64,000 nt of DNA from Nostoc sp. XA010 (GTDB lineage Bacteria > Cyanobacteriota > Cyanobacteriia > Cyanobacteriales > Nostocaceae), in NCBI RefSeq assembly GCF_020829625.1, contig NZ_JAIVFX010000013.1:124001-188000 (forward strand). The letters run 5' to 3'. The position numbers and the translations under genes were made by a program. The notes beneath the pieces are model-generated. The model worked only from the letters and a program-made list of their open reading frames with translations. It did no database searches and was not told the DNA's origin. Shown in pieces: positions 9,740 to 18,611 of this stretch. Each line of letters begins with the position of its first letter. The first letter of the stretch is position 1.

Positions 9740-9878
9740 TTTTTCCTCAGATGAAATACAACTATGATCCTCTGATGCGAGACGCTAAATCGCTGACGCT
9801 GGATAATTTGCTAGTCGCTCGACCCCAAGCCAAGCCTGGGATCGAGTCAAAAGTTCAGCGAGCCTTGCCTAACCAATA

Positions 9879-10418
9879 CTATGGGTTGTGGGTCACGGTG
9901 TTGGAGAGTTCTAGGAGCTGGGCAACAACCTGGCTCGGCGAGCTGCTAGGTGCGAAGTCAACTGGCTCTACGAGCCTGAAGACACTGCCCTGCGGCGGAA
10001 ACGATTGAAGCTTATCGTTCAACAGCCTGATCGGTTTCGTATTCAATAGCTCCAGGGGGCCACCGCCACCTGGTGGCTTTTCGATCGTTAGCGTGGCATC
10101 TATGATTAGCTCGCATCGGAAGGTTGGTGGCATCTCCTTGATCAATTCGAGCCGACTCAGCGGGGTTGTATCGATGACAGCCTGGGACAGCGTGATTCTG
10201 CCAAACGCTGAACTGTCGGCAGACTGCTCGTAGCCAATTACTCGCAGGTTGACGCCACCAAGACCAGACTTGATGTTCCCCTCTACCCTCACCGTGACAC
10301 CGCCTTTGATGCTGTCCAATTTGATAGGGTTTCCCTTCACGTTCAACGGCACTTCGATCGCATACATTGAGCAGGGAATTTCTAATCCAATTGATGGAAG
10401 TAATCCTCCTAACATCAT
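9879..10418 (-). CDS. Hypothetical protein, GC-richer, paired with the lipase gene
   Basis: This 179-residue protein of unknown family starts at an ATG with a good Shine-Dalgarno (AAGGAGA, about seven bases upstream). The sequence alternates short beta-type segments (GGVTVRVEGNIKSGLGGVNL, CELIIDATLTIEKP) with a Gly/Pro-rich loop (PPGGGGP), and has no membrane helix or signal peptide. An overlapping frame of 137 codons (10012-10425) lacks comparable composition and was set aside. It lies 139 bp upstream of the lipase-type gene in the same direction and shares its higher GC content, so they may form a transferred two-gene unit. No function can be assigned. Confidence 0.6.
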   Translation of the reverse strand: MMLGGLLPSIGLEIPCSMYAIEVPLNVKGNPIKLDSIKGGVTVRVEGNIKSGLGGVNLRVIGYEQSADSSAFGRITLSQAVIDTTPLSRLELIKEMPPTFRCELIIDATLTIEKPPGGGGPLELLNTKPIRLLNDKLQSFPPQGSVFRLVEPVDFAPSSSPSQVVAQLLELSNTVTHNP

Positions 10419-10550
10419 CTTGCACTTCTCCTTAAATAGTAAAAGACATTATTTTGAGTTGTAAGCGACTTGCACTTTATTTGCGCGTGGGCTTCCTACA
10501 CCCCACACCCTCTAAATCAACTTGATACGGATTTTAGAGTTCTGCGAGGG

Positions 10551-11039
10551 TTAAGCTAAAACCTCAGTCTGTAGTAGCGCTTTGCGTAATGCAGTTACTG
10601 CTTCTTCTGTCTCTATCAATCTCTCAAGAGCAAGTGCAATATCATCTTCAACCTTTAACAGTTTAGCTGCTTTTTTAACAGCTTCTCGCTCTTCAGTTGC
10701 GTAATGGTCAACACGAGCCATTTGAATTGCATGATACAGTAATGACCTTGATTTAGACCAAGTAGGAACATCAACTGTAATCTTACTCAGCAAATTTCCT
10801 AAGTCAGCATTTTTGTATTCAAATGCTTTGTATTTTGCTATTACTTCTTCAGGTGCGCCAGCCAAGCGTTGATGATTTACTAACCAGTTAAATTCGGCTT
10901 CTGAAACCTCTCCGTCTGCTCCAGCAATAGCAAGTAGTGCATATCCATAGTTAAGATATGCTTCAAGGGGAATTTCGGAAATACCTAAGTTCTTTTTCAG
11001 AAACTCTGAAGCTGGTAGTACTTCTTGAACATTGCTCAT
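10551..11039 (-). CDS. TerB-like (tellurite-resistance-type) helical protein
   Basis: This 162-residue, all-helical, soluble protein has the TerB-like signature of a small helix pair around an acidic motif (AIAGADGEVSEAEFNWLVNH), followed by a second helical repeat (ARVDHYATEEREAVKKAAKLL). TerB-like domains bind metal ions or act as scaffolds in stress and membrane-associated complexes, and many have no link with tellurite. The start is preceded by AGAGG at suitable spacing. A 9-bp tandem repeat array lies 180 bp upstream, in the same orientation relative to the gene as those before the EF-hand gene and the microviridin precursor. The spacing suggests it is transcribed alone. Confidence 0.75.
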   Translation of the reverse strand: MSNVQEVLPASEFLKKNLGISEIPLEAYLNYGYALLAIAGADGEVSEAEFNWLVNHQRLAGAPEEVIAKYKAFEYKNADLGNLLSKITVDVPTWSKSRSLLYHAIQMARVDHYATEEREAVKKAAKLLKVEDDIALALERLIETEEAVTALRKALLQTEVLA

Positions 11040-11218
11040 ACATTACCTCTTTGTTTTTTGAGAATTTATTATTTAGCAGATGCAATTTATAAATGAAAGA
11101 ATTATTGCCCAGGTTTATAAGTACTCTTTACCCATTAAATTCTTCCTCTAATTGCTGATGTACTGCTATAGCTATCTAAGCATTTAGATATTCTCAGCAT
11201 CAAAGCGAAAATGCAAGG

Positions 11219-11245
11219 AAAGTTAAGGTAGTTAAGAAAGTTAGC
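11219..11245 (-). repeat. 9-bp tandem repeat array upstream of the TerB-like gene
   Basis: Read on the minus strand, toward the gene, the units are GCTAACTTT, CTTAACTAC and CTTAACTTT, followed by CCTT. The block is almost identical to 174-204. The rest of 11040-11430 is AT-rich and holds only a fragment of a common cyanobacterial dispersed repeat (about 11359-11393, GGGCTGCGCCTACGCA). Confidence 0.6.
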
Positions 11246-11430
11246 AAAAAATTATTTTAAACTGAAAACATCTATGGCTAAATACTTGATATCAAACAGC
11301 TATTAACTGCCCTTGTTGAAAACGCAGAACTAAAATTTTCTTGAATTTGATCCTATGCTAGTGCGATGCCTAGGTTGGGCTGCGCCTACGCAGTACTTGA
11401 TATTGACTGAGTGCCAAAAGTGTTTCTCTA

Positions 11431-12846
11431 TCAAACAATTGTCGATAGCTGTTTTGCAAAATAGGCACGGTAGAGTTCGCAACGCGGTAAGATGCGATCG
11501 CCATCAAATCGAATTAATCCCAAACCTTCAAGCTTGTAAGTGTCAATAGGATTAAGAGCAATACCTTGTTCTGCTGCCAGAATTTCAGCATAGGTCTTTG
11601 TTAATCTAGGATTTTCTTGCAGTTTGATCAAATGTCGCCATAAATGATCGCGGTAGATGCCACCATTGGCGATCGCTTCCTCTATTATTTCTTGCAGGGT
11701 CATTTCTTGAGACTTAAGATAGTACAAACTAATCTGAATTAGTGCTGGATGTCCCCCTACTAGTGACATTAGTTGGGCAAAATCTTTAGCTTTAAACGGG
11801 TCTAAACTATACCGCCTAGCTAAATCTTCCACTTGTGGTTGAGTAAAATCGTTCAGACGAATAGGTAGACCAATATTAAAAGGAGAGAGGTTAATATCCA
11901 TAGAGATGTACTCTTCAGTTGAGTAAACCATTACTAACCTCAGCTTTTGCCAGTTGGGATTGTGTCGCGCTTCCTCACACCACGATCGCAACAATGCAAA
12001 AAACTCGTGACAAATGTGAGGATACTCAAAAAAACGGTCAATTTCATTCAACACTAAAACTACTGGGCTTTGACATTGTTCGAGCAAATAGTTTTCTAAA
12101 TAGAAGCCGCTGCTCAAGTTGTAGCCAATTTGTTCATTCCACTTTTCTTCGAGGTTGGGGTCAATACCTAACCCTGTTGCAATTTTCCAGCAAAGACGAC
12201 GCAACAGTTTATTTAAATCAGTTAAACACTCACTATCGAATTGGTAGCAATTCAAATTCACAGTCTGATATCCAAGTTTCTGTGCAAAGGCACAAAGCCT
12301 CAACACAAGAGAACTTTTACCCATCTGTTTGGGGGATCTAATCCGAATCACGCAGCCACTAATAGTTATTTCTCGATAAACTTTTCTCTCTAATGGAGGA
12401 CGTTCAATATAAAAGTGAGAATCTAAAGGTACGGGGCCATCCGGGTATGACCAAAGATTTTCTATCTGTTCAGTTTGTGTATGATGTTCTTCGACAAATG
12501 AGGTTAATTCGGAACGTTGAGATAAATCTTCTTCTATATTTGCAATGGACAATAACTCAGATGTTTCTGTCTCATTTACTTTATTGACTATGGTGTAGTC
12601 TTCACTGTGTAATTCTAGATTAAAAGCGCTAAAGCAGAGTTTTATAGTTTTTTGATCTACACTTTCACTTAAAGACCATAATTTACTCAAAGTTCTACTA
12701 GAAACATGAATGCGCGAGCTTATTTCTTCTAAACTCAAGTGTTCGCCTTTATTTTCTACTATCTCCACAGAATGAATTGCTGATTGTAACCGTTTAATCC
12801 CTGTGGAAGTTAATACAACTCCTCGTACACGTTTAGTTTTATACAT
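11431..12846 (-). CDS. HTH-like plus AAA-like ATPase protein
   Basis: This 471-residue protein has an N-terminal 90-residue helical domain (SLEEISSRIHVSSRTLSKLW then AFNLELHSEDY). Such a domain is found at the front of many cyanobacterial ATPase, WD40 and pentapeptide proteins and looks helix-turn-helix-like. A linker leads to an AAA-like domain with a P-loop variant (SPKQMGKSSLVLRLC, near residue 172) and a Walker-B-like VVLVLNEIDRFFEY. There is no sensor repeat, membrane helix or catalytic effector. It belongs to the same broad AAA_35 group as the proteins at 783-4478 and 13542-14702, giving three within 14 kb. Such ATPases are thought to be signalling or conflict-system switches, but the partner is not evident here. 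Confidence 0.75.
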   Translation of the reverse strand: MYKTKRVRGVVLTSTGIKRLQSAIHSVEIVENKGEHLSLEEISSRIHVSSRTLSKLWSLSESVDQKTIKLCFSAFNLELHSEDYTIVNKVNETETSELLSIANIEEDLSQRSELTSFVEEHHTQTEQIENLWSYPDGPVPLDSHFYIERPPLERKVYREITISGCVIRIRSPKQMGKSSLVLRLCAFAQKLGYQTVNLNCYQFDSECLTDLNKLLRRLCWKIATGLGIDPNLEEKWNEQIGYNLSSGFYLENYLLEQCQSPVVLVLNEIDRFFEYPHICHEFFALLRSWCEEARHNPNWQKLRLVMVYSTEEYISMDINLSPFNIGLPIRLNDFTQPQVEDLARRYSLDPFKAKDFAQLMSLVGGHPALIQISLYYLKSQEMTLQEIIEEAIANGGIYRDHLWRHLIKLQENPRLTKTYAEILAAEQGIALNPIDTYKLEGLGLIRFDGDRILPRCELYRAYFAKQLSTIV

Positions 12847-13410
12847 TGCTCTCCCAAGTACCTGTTAGAAATGAGTGTCACAAGCAACATTTGTTTTTAC
12901 ATACTGAAACTATAATTTAATGTGGCAATCTTTGATACATTTTCATTTCATTTTTTCCTAAGATATATTGGAACTTTAACAAACAAGTTACATTATACTA
13001 GCTTGATAGTAAACACTAACATCAGTTATCTATTTATCCTACTTTTCCTACTTATTTACTGGGTATTTTGATGGTTGTCTTGCAAAAAGTCTCTAAAGAA
13101 GCGAAGTCTTTGTATTTACCTGAATTTGTACAAATGTAATTTAATAAATAATGTAATATTCTTAACTTGTATAATTTATGACTTGTTTGTTAGTGCGTTG
13201 CAAAAATCTTATCGCTTTAGTAGAACTCTAAGTAATGAGTATTAACAGTTGTGGAACTACTTTTAATCAAGACTAGGTTGAAAACCTCGCAGAAACTATG
13301 CATAACCAAAGACCAAAAATATACGAGTAGCTTGATATATAACTCAGTACTAATTTATACTTATTTGTTAGGCAAACAATGCAGAGCTTATTTAACAATG
13401 TATTTTAATT

Positions 13411-13539
13411 ACTAGTAGTCTGCCAACCTAAAAATGCTAAGTAAGGACTGGGGAAAGGGTAAGGGATTTAAACCCTTTCCCACTTACCCCTTATCCCTTA
13501 CCCTTTACCCCGCTTTCGTCACGAAAGCGAACTACTAGC
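13411..13539. repeat. Dispersed repeat with short terminal inverted repeats
   Basis: This 130-bp element begins ACTAGTAGT and ends ACTACTAGC. It contains the mirrored purine/pyrimidine run GGGAAAGGGTAAGGG / CCCTTTCCC...CCCTTACCC and a perfect hairpin CGCTTTCG-TCA-CGAAAGCG. It abuts the stop codon of the AAA-like gene and could act as its terminator. The rest of 12847-13541 is AT-rich; only a 22-codon ORF at 13071-13139 was seen, which I do not call. Confidence 0.45.
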
Positions 13540-13541
13540 TC

Positions 13542-14702
13542 CTACCAAGAAAAGGGAAGATTTTCTAACTGTCTTGATACCCATTGAGGAGTGAAAACAC
13601 TCCGGTAAATCGGATTTTTAACTCTCAGATAGCCGTTATAATTTCCCACCAAACCAGACAGCAACAGTTGCGTCTGTTCTTCACTATTATCGGCTGGTAT
13701 CAAGTTATCTATTGGATTCCTATTCCTTAGTTCCTCTACTTGTAAAACCTGTTGATAAATGTTTAATAACTTTCCTGCTTTATGTTCGTCAAAAAGTAAG
13801 CGATCTCTTATGGTACGGAGATGTTGCGGTTCATCTTGGAATTCCCAATGTTGAATAATGCGCGATCGCACCAATTGCTCTACCCAATATCCTTCAGCAC
13901 CCTTCGGTATAGTAATCGGTGCCTTATAACTTTCTAAGGCAACTTGCACAACTAACTGACAAAGCTTCTGCGTGAGAAACGGTTGTCCTCTCGTCCAATG
14001 AATAATATACGCCAATATTGCCTGTGGCTGGCTGACTACTTCTTCTAAACCTTCAGCTAAAGGCATAACTTCATGTAATTGAAAGTCACATAACTTAATT
14101 GCTTGACCAATCTTAAAGGGATTGCGATATCGATCGGCAATTAGGTTAGATGGACTGGCTACACCAAACAAAGCAAAATGCAAGCGTTGAAAGCTTGGGT
14201 TGTGTGCTTGCTGTTCATAATAGTAACGAATCCAGATAAAAAAGTCGTTGATCGGGAAATTCAAACTTAGCAGGCTATTAATATTATCGATAAAGATGAA
14301 AATGCGATTATTTTTAATTTCTCTCAGCAACACCTGTTCAACAAATTTATACAGTCCTTGTACAGGGTCAAGCTCTGATTGTTCCTCCCACCAACTCCCA
14401 AAGTTAACCCGTTCTGTCAGATTGAACTTGTGAAACAGGCTGAAAATAATGCCTTTATACCATTGTATAGGTGTAATTTGATTAGTAGCTAATAGACCTA
14501 AGCTCAGATAAACACATATATGATTTTCTTTTTCTAAACGATGAATAGTCCGGTGTAGTAGAGATGATTTGCCTGTTTGATGAGAGTTGAAGACATAACA
14601 AAAATCTCCTGTTTTTAATCCAGTATAAAGTTGTTCGTCTGCTTGACGGACAATATATGTAGAGTCATCATACTTCAGGCTACCACCGACCTGATATCTC
14701 AT
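13542..14702 (-). CDS. Stand-alone AAA-like ATPase, paralogue of the WD40 giant
   Basis: This protein of about 386 residues aligns along its whole length with residues 1-395 of the protein encoded at 783-4478. Shared stretches include MRYQVGGSL at the start, FNSHQTGKSSLLHRT (P-loop), IFIFIDNINSLLSLNFPINDFF, WTRGQPFLTQKLCQL, LRTIRDRLLFDEHKAGKLL and TQLLLSGLVGNYNGYL. It stops where the coiled coil, membrane helix and WD40 region of its relative begin. I chose the ATG at 14702 because it matches the paralogue's start; an upstream ATG at 14720 would add six residues. The Walker-B-like motif reads FIFIDNIN instead of FIFIDEID, so the catalytic Glu position is Asn and hydrolysis may be impaired. 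It may be a truncated copy or a solo regulatory subunit. Confidence 0.75.
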   Translation of the reverse strand: MRYQVGGSLKYDDSTYIVRQADEQLYTGLKTGDFCYVFNSHQTGKSSLLHRTIHRLEKENHICVYLSLGLLATNQITPIQWYKGIIFSLFHKFNLTERVNFGSWWEEQSELDPVQGLYKFVEQVLLREIKNNRIFIFIDNINSLLSLNFPINDFFIWIRYYYEQQAHNPSFQRLHFALFGVASPSNLIADRYRNPFKIGQAIKLCDFQLHEVMPLAEGLEEVVSQPQAILAYIIHWTRGQPFLTQKLCQLVVQVALESYKAPITIPKGAEGYWVEQLVRSRIIQHWEFQDEPQHLRTIRDRLLFDEHKAGKLLNIYQQVLQVEELRNRNPIDNLIPADNSEEQTQLLLSGLVGNYNGYLRVKNPIYRSVFTPQWVSRQLENLPFSW

Positions 14703-15105
14703 AGTCAAGTCAATTCCCATAAATAGGAATACTTGTACTTTTATAACCGATACAATATTTAACTACAACAATATTCTGATGTAATTTCACTATTATGCTC
14801 ATTATTTTTACTATTGATTAAGTTTTAATTGTCTTGTCTTTATTTGGATTATCTGATGGCGAACGCCCTGTTTAATCACTCTTAGAAAATAGCTGGTTCC
14901 TAATTTTTATGCTATACATAGTTAATAAAAAAATAAGTAAGTTATATTTTGAACTAAAAAATGAAAAAAATTCTGAACCTCATATTTTGCACCTGGAAAC
15001 ATAGATGTAAAAACCATGACTTTACAGTTTAACATCGGCAACTAGTCTAAGTCTCGGTAGCAAACATGGGTTGATAAATTTAAAAAATGACGTAACCATC
15101 CTAAA

Positions 15106-15252
15106 TCAAGAAAATACGATTCTTACCTCGGAATAAGAAGCCTGAACATACTCAATTTGGTAATTGGGATTGAAATTTCCTTGTTGACGTTTTGCTTTAA
15201 TAACTAATACAGTTTTTAATTCATTAAATGATTTTAAAATTGAATCTCTCAA
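15106..15252 (-). other. Possible gene remnant (48 codons) in the intergenic region
   Basis: A minus-strand frame from a TTG codon reads as a protein-like C-terminus (VLVIKAKRQQGNFNPNYQIE, then YVQASYSEVRIVFS). It has no convincing start or Shine-Dalgarno. It may be a fragment of a deleted gene or chance. The remaining 14721-15305 sequence shows nothing recognisable. Confidence 0.15.
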
Positions 15253-15305
15253 CTACAGGCTCATCGCTACTACTATACAAACAAGGATGACGCAATTATT
15301 GAAAA

Positions 15306-15409
15306 TACAGCGCTTCCGGCTATTATGCAATACAGTTTTCGTCTTGTCCCTCTTTTATCACAGCTTTCAGCTTTGAAGATGTACCTCATAGCCGCCGGAA
15401 GTGCTGTAT
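15306..15409. mobile_element. MITE-like element with 22-bp terminal inverted repeats
   Basis: The left end (15306-15327, TACAGCGCTTCCGGCTATTA...) and right end (15387-15408, ...CCGCCGGAAGTGCTGTA) are imperfect inverted copies about 60 bp apart. Both are bordered by TA, the usual target of Tc1/IS630-type MITEs. It sits four bases beyond the stop codon of the ABC transporter gene, so its stem may double as the terminator of the megasynthase operon. Confidence 0.55.
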
Positions 15410-15413
15410 AGTA

Positions 15414-17441
15414 CTAAAGTCTTACCCATTTCAATATCTTTGGGTTTTTGTTATAGCGGTAGGTTAAGCCCTCTTTAGTAGTGATAGATTGGCCTTTGCT
15501 TGCCTTACTTCTAATGGTACCAATTGAATAGTTTACTAACATCAGCATTTCCTGATGAGAAAGCTCTTCGATTGTGTCTATTTTTACTGTTCTTTCTGGT
15601 TGGATTTGGGATTCTTTGTTGGAAAAATCATCTATTTTGATTTCAGCTTTTTGGATAGGATTGATAGCAATTTCTTTTACTTTTTGAAACCGATAATCCT
15701 GTACGGTTAAAAGCTGCCAACTGGAATCTTGTGAAAGCTCTAAAACCCATTGATGATAATCAAACAGGCTTTCCCGATGCCCAACACTGATAAAAGTTGT
15801 TTGAGTTGATTGTAATTGTTGATATAAACTTCCTTCATTATTCAAATCCAAGGCACTGGTTGCTTCATCTAATATAGTGAAGCTAGGATGAGTAACTAAC
15901 AGTCGTGCGAATGCAAGGCGTTGTTGTTCTCCTAAAGATAATATATTCTCCCAAGGAACTTCTGTATCAAAGCCATCGACTCGACTTAGCAAGTTTTGCA
16001 AGTTGACTTGTTGCAAAACTTCTTTGAGTTCTCGATCGGTCATTTGACGATTTGTATTAGGATAGAGTAATTGTTCGCGTAAAGTTCCCAAAATTATGTA
16101 AGGACGTTGGGGCAAAAACAATACTTCTTCTAGGGGAGGTCGCATCAAACGACCAGTCCCCGCATTCCACAAACCAGCGATTGCTCTCAACAAAGAACTT
16201 TTGCCTCGACCACTGGGGCCAACAATCAATAAACCTTCTCCACGTTGAACAGAAAGTGACAAATTTTCGACGATCACCTGCTCATAGTTTGGTGTTTGTA
16301 AGGTGACATTCTCAAAAGCAAAATAGTTTTCTTCTATTGTTTTAACAGCACTCAGATTCTCAGGTTGTTTAGTGACTTCTTCCAATGCATCTGAAAACTC
16401 AGTTAAACGCTCAACGTAACTCGAAAAACTTCCAGAAGTGCCAAATTCAGCTATTAATTCCCCCAGAGCAGTAGCAAACAGATAGCTAGCTAAAGTAGCT
16501 TGTCCAACTTGTCCAAAATCAATTTCATTACTAATATATAAAGGTGCGAGTAATAATAACGTAAAAAATTCGATAGCAGACTGATACCCCCTGTTAAAAA
16601 TCTCGTTATTTCTCTCCCAATTAATTTTGCGTATCGCACTTTTTAGAATATTACGAAATCTTCGCTGAATTATATTTAGTTCTTGATTTTCTCCTCGAAA
16701 AAAAGCTATTGATTCGGCATGATTCCGAACATGAGTTAGTGCATAATTGTAGTCTGCTTTAGATTCAAGTTCCTCTTGATTAATTCTAATTAATTCTTGA
16801 TTTAAGTAAACAGCAATCAAATTGCCTATAATCGTATAAATCAGCAAAGCAATAGCGACCTTTGGAAAAATTGACCAGAGAATTATTAAAAAAGTCGCCA
16901 TTTGCAGTACTTTTTCTAGCAATGTAGCTGAAAAACTGAGGGCATTACTAGGAAGAGGTTCAATTTCTTGAGATAAACGTTGATCTGGGTTATCTATATC
17001 AGCTTTAAAATTAATTTTATAATAAGCACGATTGGTCAAATATTTATCTAAAATATGATTGTTGAGCCATTGGTACCAATCAAGAGCGATTTTTTTTCTA
17101 AGAAATTTAGAAAATCCAACTAAGAGGGTTACGCAGACAAGCCCAACAGCATAAAGCCACACTATGTTAATGAACTTAGAATAATCTTTTTCTTGAATAA
17201 TTATATCGATCAAATAACGATTAACGAAACTATTAAAAGCAGTTATACCTACAAGTGCGATTATTAATAATATCAACAGAATAAGCATTCCCCATGCACG
17301 AATCACATCTGAGAATGCTCTTTGCCCTGGCTTTGTTGGATACCAGTAAGGGCCTGCGATCGCTCCGACATTTTTCCAGAATTGGATAAAATCTGAAACA
17401 GGATTTGTTCCGGGTTGAGTTTGAAGAACTTGGGTTGGCAT
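15414..17441 (-). CDS. SbmA/BacA (YddA)-type ABC transporter, putative peptide exporter
   Basis: This 675-residue fused permease-ATPase has an N-terminal membrane domain (about 50-330) with the family's long hydrophilic loop (RAYYKI...DNPDQRLSQEI), characteristic of ABC_membrane_2/SbmA-BacA. The ATPase follows: Walker A GPSGRGKSS (near 413), signature LSLGEQQR (the family's variant of LSGGQ), Walker B FTILDEATSALD and the H-loop Ser-Val-Gly-His. A 75-residue C-terminal tail (IDTIEELSHQEMLM...) is extra. Transporters of this kind accompany many cyanobacterial peptide clusters (for example McyH in microcystin) and are taken to export the product. It is the last gene of the minus-strand series, 177 bp after the PhyH gene, so export of the hybrid peptide is its likely job. 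No dedicated exporter of the neighbouring graspetide is seen, so it might serve both (inference). Confidence 0.85.
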   Translation of the reverse strand: MPTQVLQTQPGTNPVSDFIQFWKNVGAIAGPYWYPTKPGQRAFSDVIRAWGMLILLILLIIALVGITAFNSFVNRYLIDIIIQEKDYSKFINIVWLYAVGLVCVTLLVGFSKFLRKKIALDWYQWLNNHILDKYLTNRAYYKINFKADIDNPDQRLSQEIEPLPSNALSFSATLLEKVLQMATFLIILWSIFPKVAIALLIYTIIGNLIAVYLNQELIRINQEELESKADYNYALTHVRNHAESIAFFRGENQELNIIQRRFRNILKSAIRKINWERNNEIFNRGYQSAIEFFTLLLLAPLYISNEIDFGQVGQATLASYLFATALGELIAEFGTSGSFSSYVERLTEFSDALEEVTKQPENLSAVKTIEENYFAFENVTLQTPNYEQVIVENLSLSVQRGEGLLIVGPSGRGKSSLLRAIAGLWNAGTGRLMRPPLEEVLFLPQRPYIILGTLREQLLYPNTNRQMTDRELKEVLQQVNLQNLLSRVDGFDTEVPWENILSLGEQQRLAFARLLVTHPSFTILDEATSALDLNNEGSLYQQLQSTQTTFISVGHRESLFDYHQWVLELSQDSSWQLLTVQDYRFQKVKEIAINPIQKAEIKIDDFSNKESQIQPERTVKIDTIEELSHQEMLMLVNYSIGTIRSKASKGQSITTKEGLTYRYNKNPKILKWVRL

Positions 17442-17618
17442 ATTTTAATAAACTAAAATCTTTTATAATCAGATTTAATACTTTTTAGTGCTGAATAACA
17501 AGTAATAAGTACCGAGTGAGAAATTACATATAGCACTCGATACTCAGAATCATGTTTGCACTTAGATATTTACTTGTGCTGGCTCGACTTCATCCATTTT
17601 TAGGTTTAGGCGATCGCA

Positions 17619-18452
17619 TTATTTACAAAATGCAGGCTCGATAAGAGCTTTGTTGAATAGAGGCTGTAGTGGTGTGTGATCGCGGCTCACCAAGAATTCT
17701 GGTCTGGGTTGCCCCTTGAAGCTTGGTATATTGTTGATGCTGTTATAAGTGATAATTAGGAGCCTGCGATCGTAAGGAGAAATGTTGGGTGCTGATCCAT
17801 GTACTAAATTACAGTGAAAGAAAAGGACAGAGCCTAAAGGGCCTTTTGGTGCAACGATACCTTTTTCAGTAGCTAGTTTAGCGATCGTTTCTTTCCCAAG
17901 AGAGTACTTGAGAGCAGCACTGACATTAGATTCCCAGTCATTTTTTTGACCATTAACTTCAGATGACTCTATTTGTCCTAAGTGAACAAGGCTCTCTTTG
18001 TGAGAACCTGGAATGAAATACATAGGCCCGTTAAACTCATTACATTCATCCAAGAAAACAGCAACATTCAATGCTTTAGGGGATGGCATACCATCTTCTT
18101 GATCCCAAAACACAAAGTCTTGATGCCACGGCCATATATCTCCTCCAAAAGCTGCTTTAAAGTTTATTTTAAATTGGTAAACATATACATCGCTATTGAG
18201 AATTTCACAGGCAGATGTTAGGAGGCTAGGGTGTCGAGTCAAGGAATCGAAAATTTCCGTGGTGGCGTGGCATCCATGAAGAGCACGCACTGTTTTGTTA
18301 TCCTTTTCTAAAATCCGTCCTGGTATATCTCTTACTATCAAATCCTCAACAGCAGCGTGCATTGCCTTGACTTCTTTTGTCGAGAAAAGCTCTGGGATAA
18401 ACAGTAGCCCATTCTCTTTGTAATATTCTACTTGGTCTTTGGTTAATTTCAT
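17619..18452 (-). CDS. PhyH-family Fe(II)/2-oxoglutarate oxygenase
   Basis: This protein of about 277 residues belongs to the phytanoyl-CoA dioxygenase-like family. It has the iron-binding facial triad HQDFVF (H-x-D) and a distal His in FFHCNLVHGSAPN, then the 2-oxoglutarate-binding Arg in RRLLIITYN. The usual family opening (MKLTKDQVEYYKENGLLFI) favours the ATG at 18452 over the one at 18482. Because the metal-ligating Asp is present, it should hydroxylate rather than halogenate. It sits 159 bp downstream of the TE-bearing NRPS and upstream of the exporter, so it probably hydroxylates an amino acid or the polyketide part of the product. The substrate is unknown. Confidence 0.8.
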   Translation of the reverse strand: MKLTKDQVEYYKENGLLFIPELFSTKEVKAMHAAVEDLIVRDIPGRILEKDNKTVRALHGCHATTEIFDSLTRHPSLLTSACEILNSDVYVYQFKINFKAAFGGDIWPWHQDFVFWDQEDGMPSPKALNVAVFLDECNEFNGPMYFIPGSHKESLVHLGQIESSEVNGQKNDWESNVSAALKYSLGKETIAKLATEKGIVAPKGPLGSVLFFHCNLVHGSAPNISPYDRRLLIITYNSINNIPSFKGQPRPEFLVSRDHTPLQPLFNKALIEPAFCK

Positions 18453-18611
18453 GGTTTTATCTATCTGATTGGTATGGAACATAATTATTGTTTTGACGAT
18501 TCAAATTAACTCAGTAAATCGGCAGGAATATTGCAATGCTTTGTTCAATAGCGATCGCTTTTTTAAAGAAAAATGCTCTTTATGGGTAGAATCTGACGAT
18601 CAAAAGAAGGT

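Noticed and set aside
10012-10425. 137-codon minus-strand frame overlapping the 179-residue gene
   Set aside because: It overlaps almost completely with the frame at 9879-10418. Its composition is irregular (many Arg, Cys, Trp and His), while the other frame has a clear beta-protein pattern and a good ribosome site.
13071-13139. 22-codon plus-strand ORF (MVVLQKVSKEAKSLYLPEFV...)
   Set aside because: Too short and isolated, with no Shine-Dalgarno and no recognisable precursor motif or modifying enzymes nearby.
15414-17441. Dedicated microviridin transporter (MdnE)
   Set aside because: It lies on the other strand at the far end of the megasynthase operon and has no C39 peptidase domain; assignment to the hybrid peptide is simpler.
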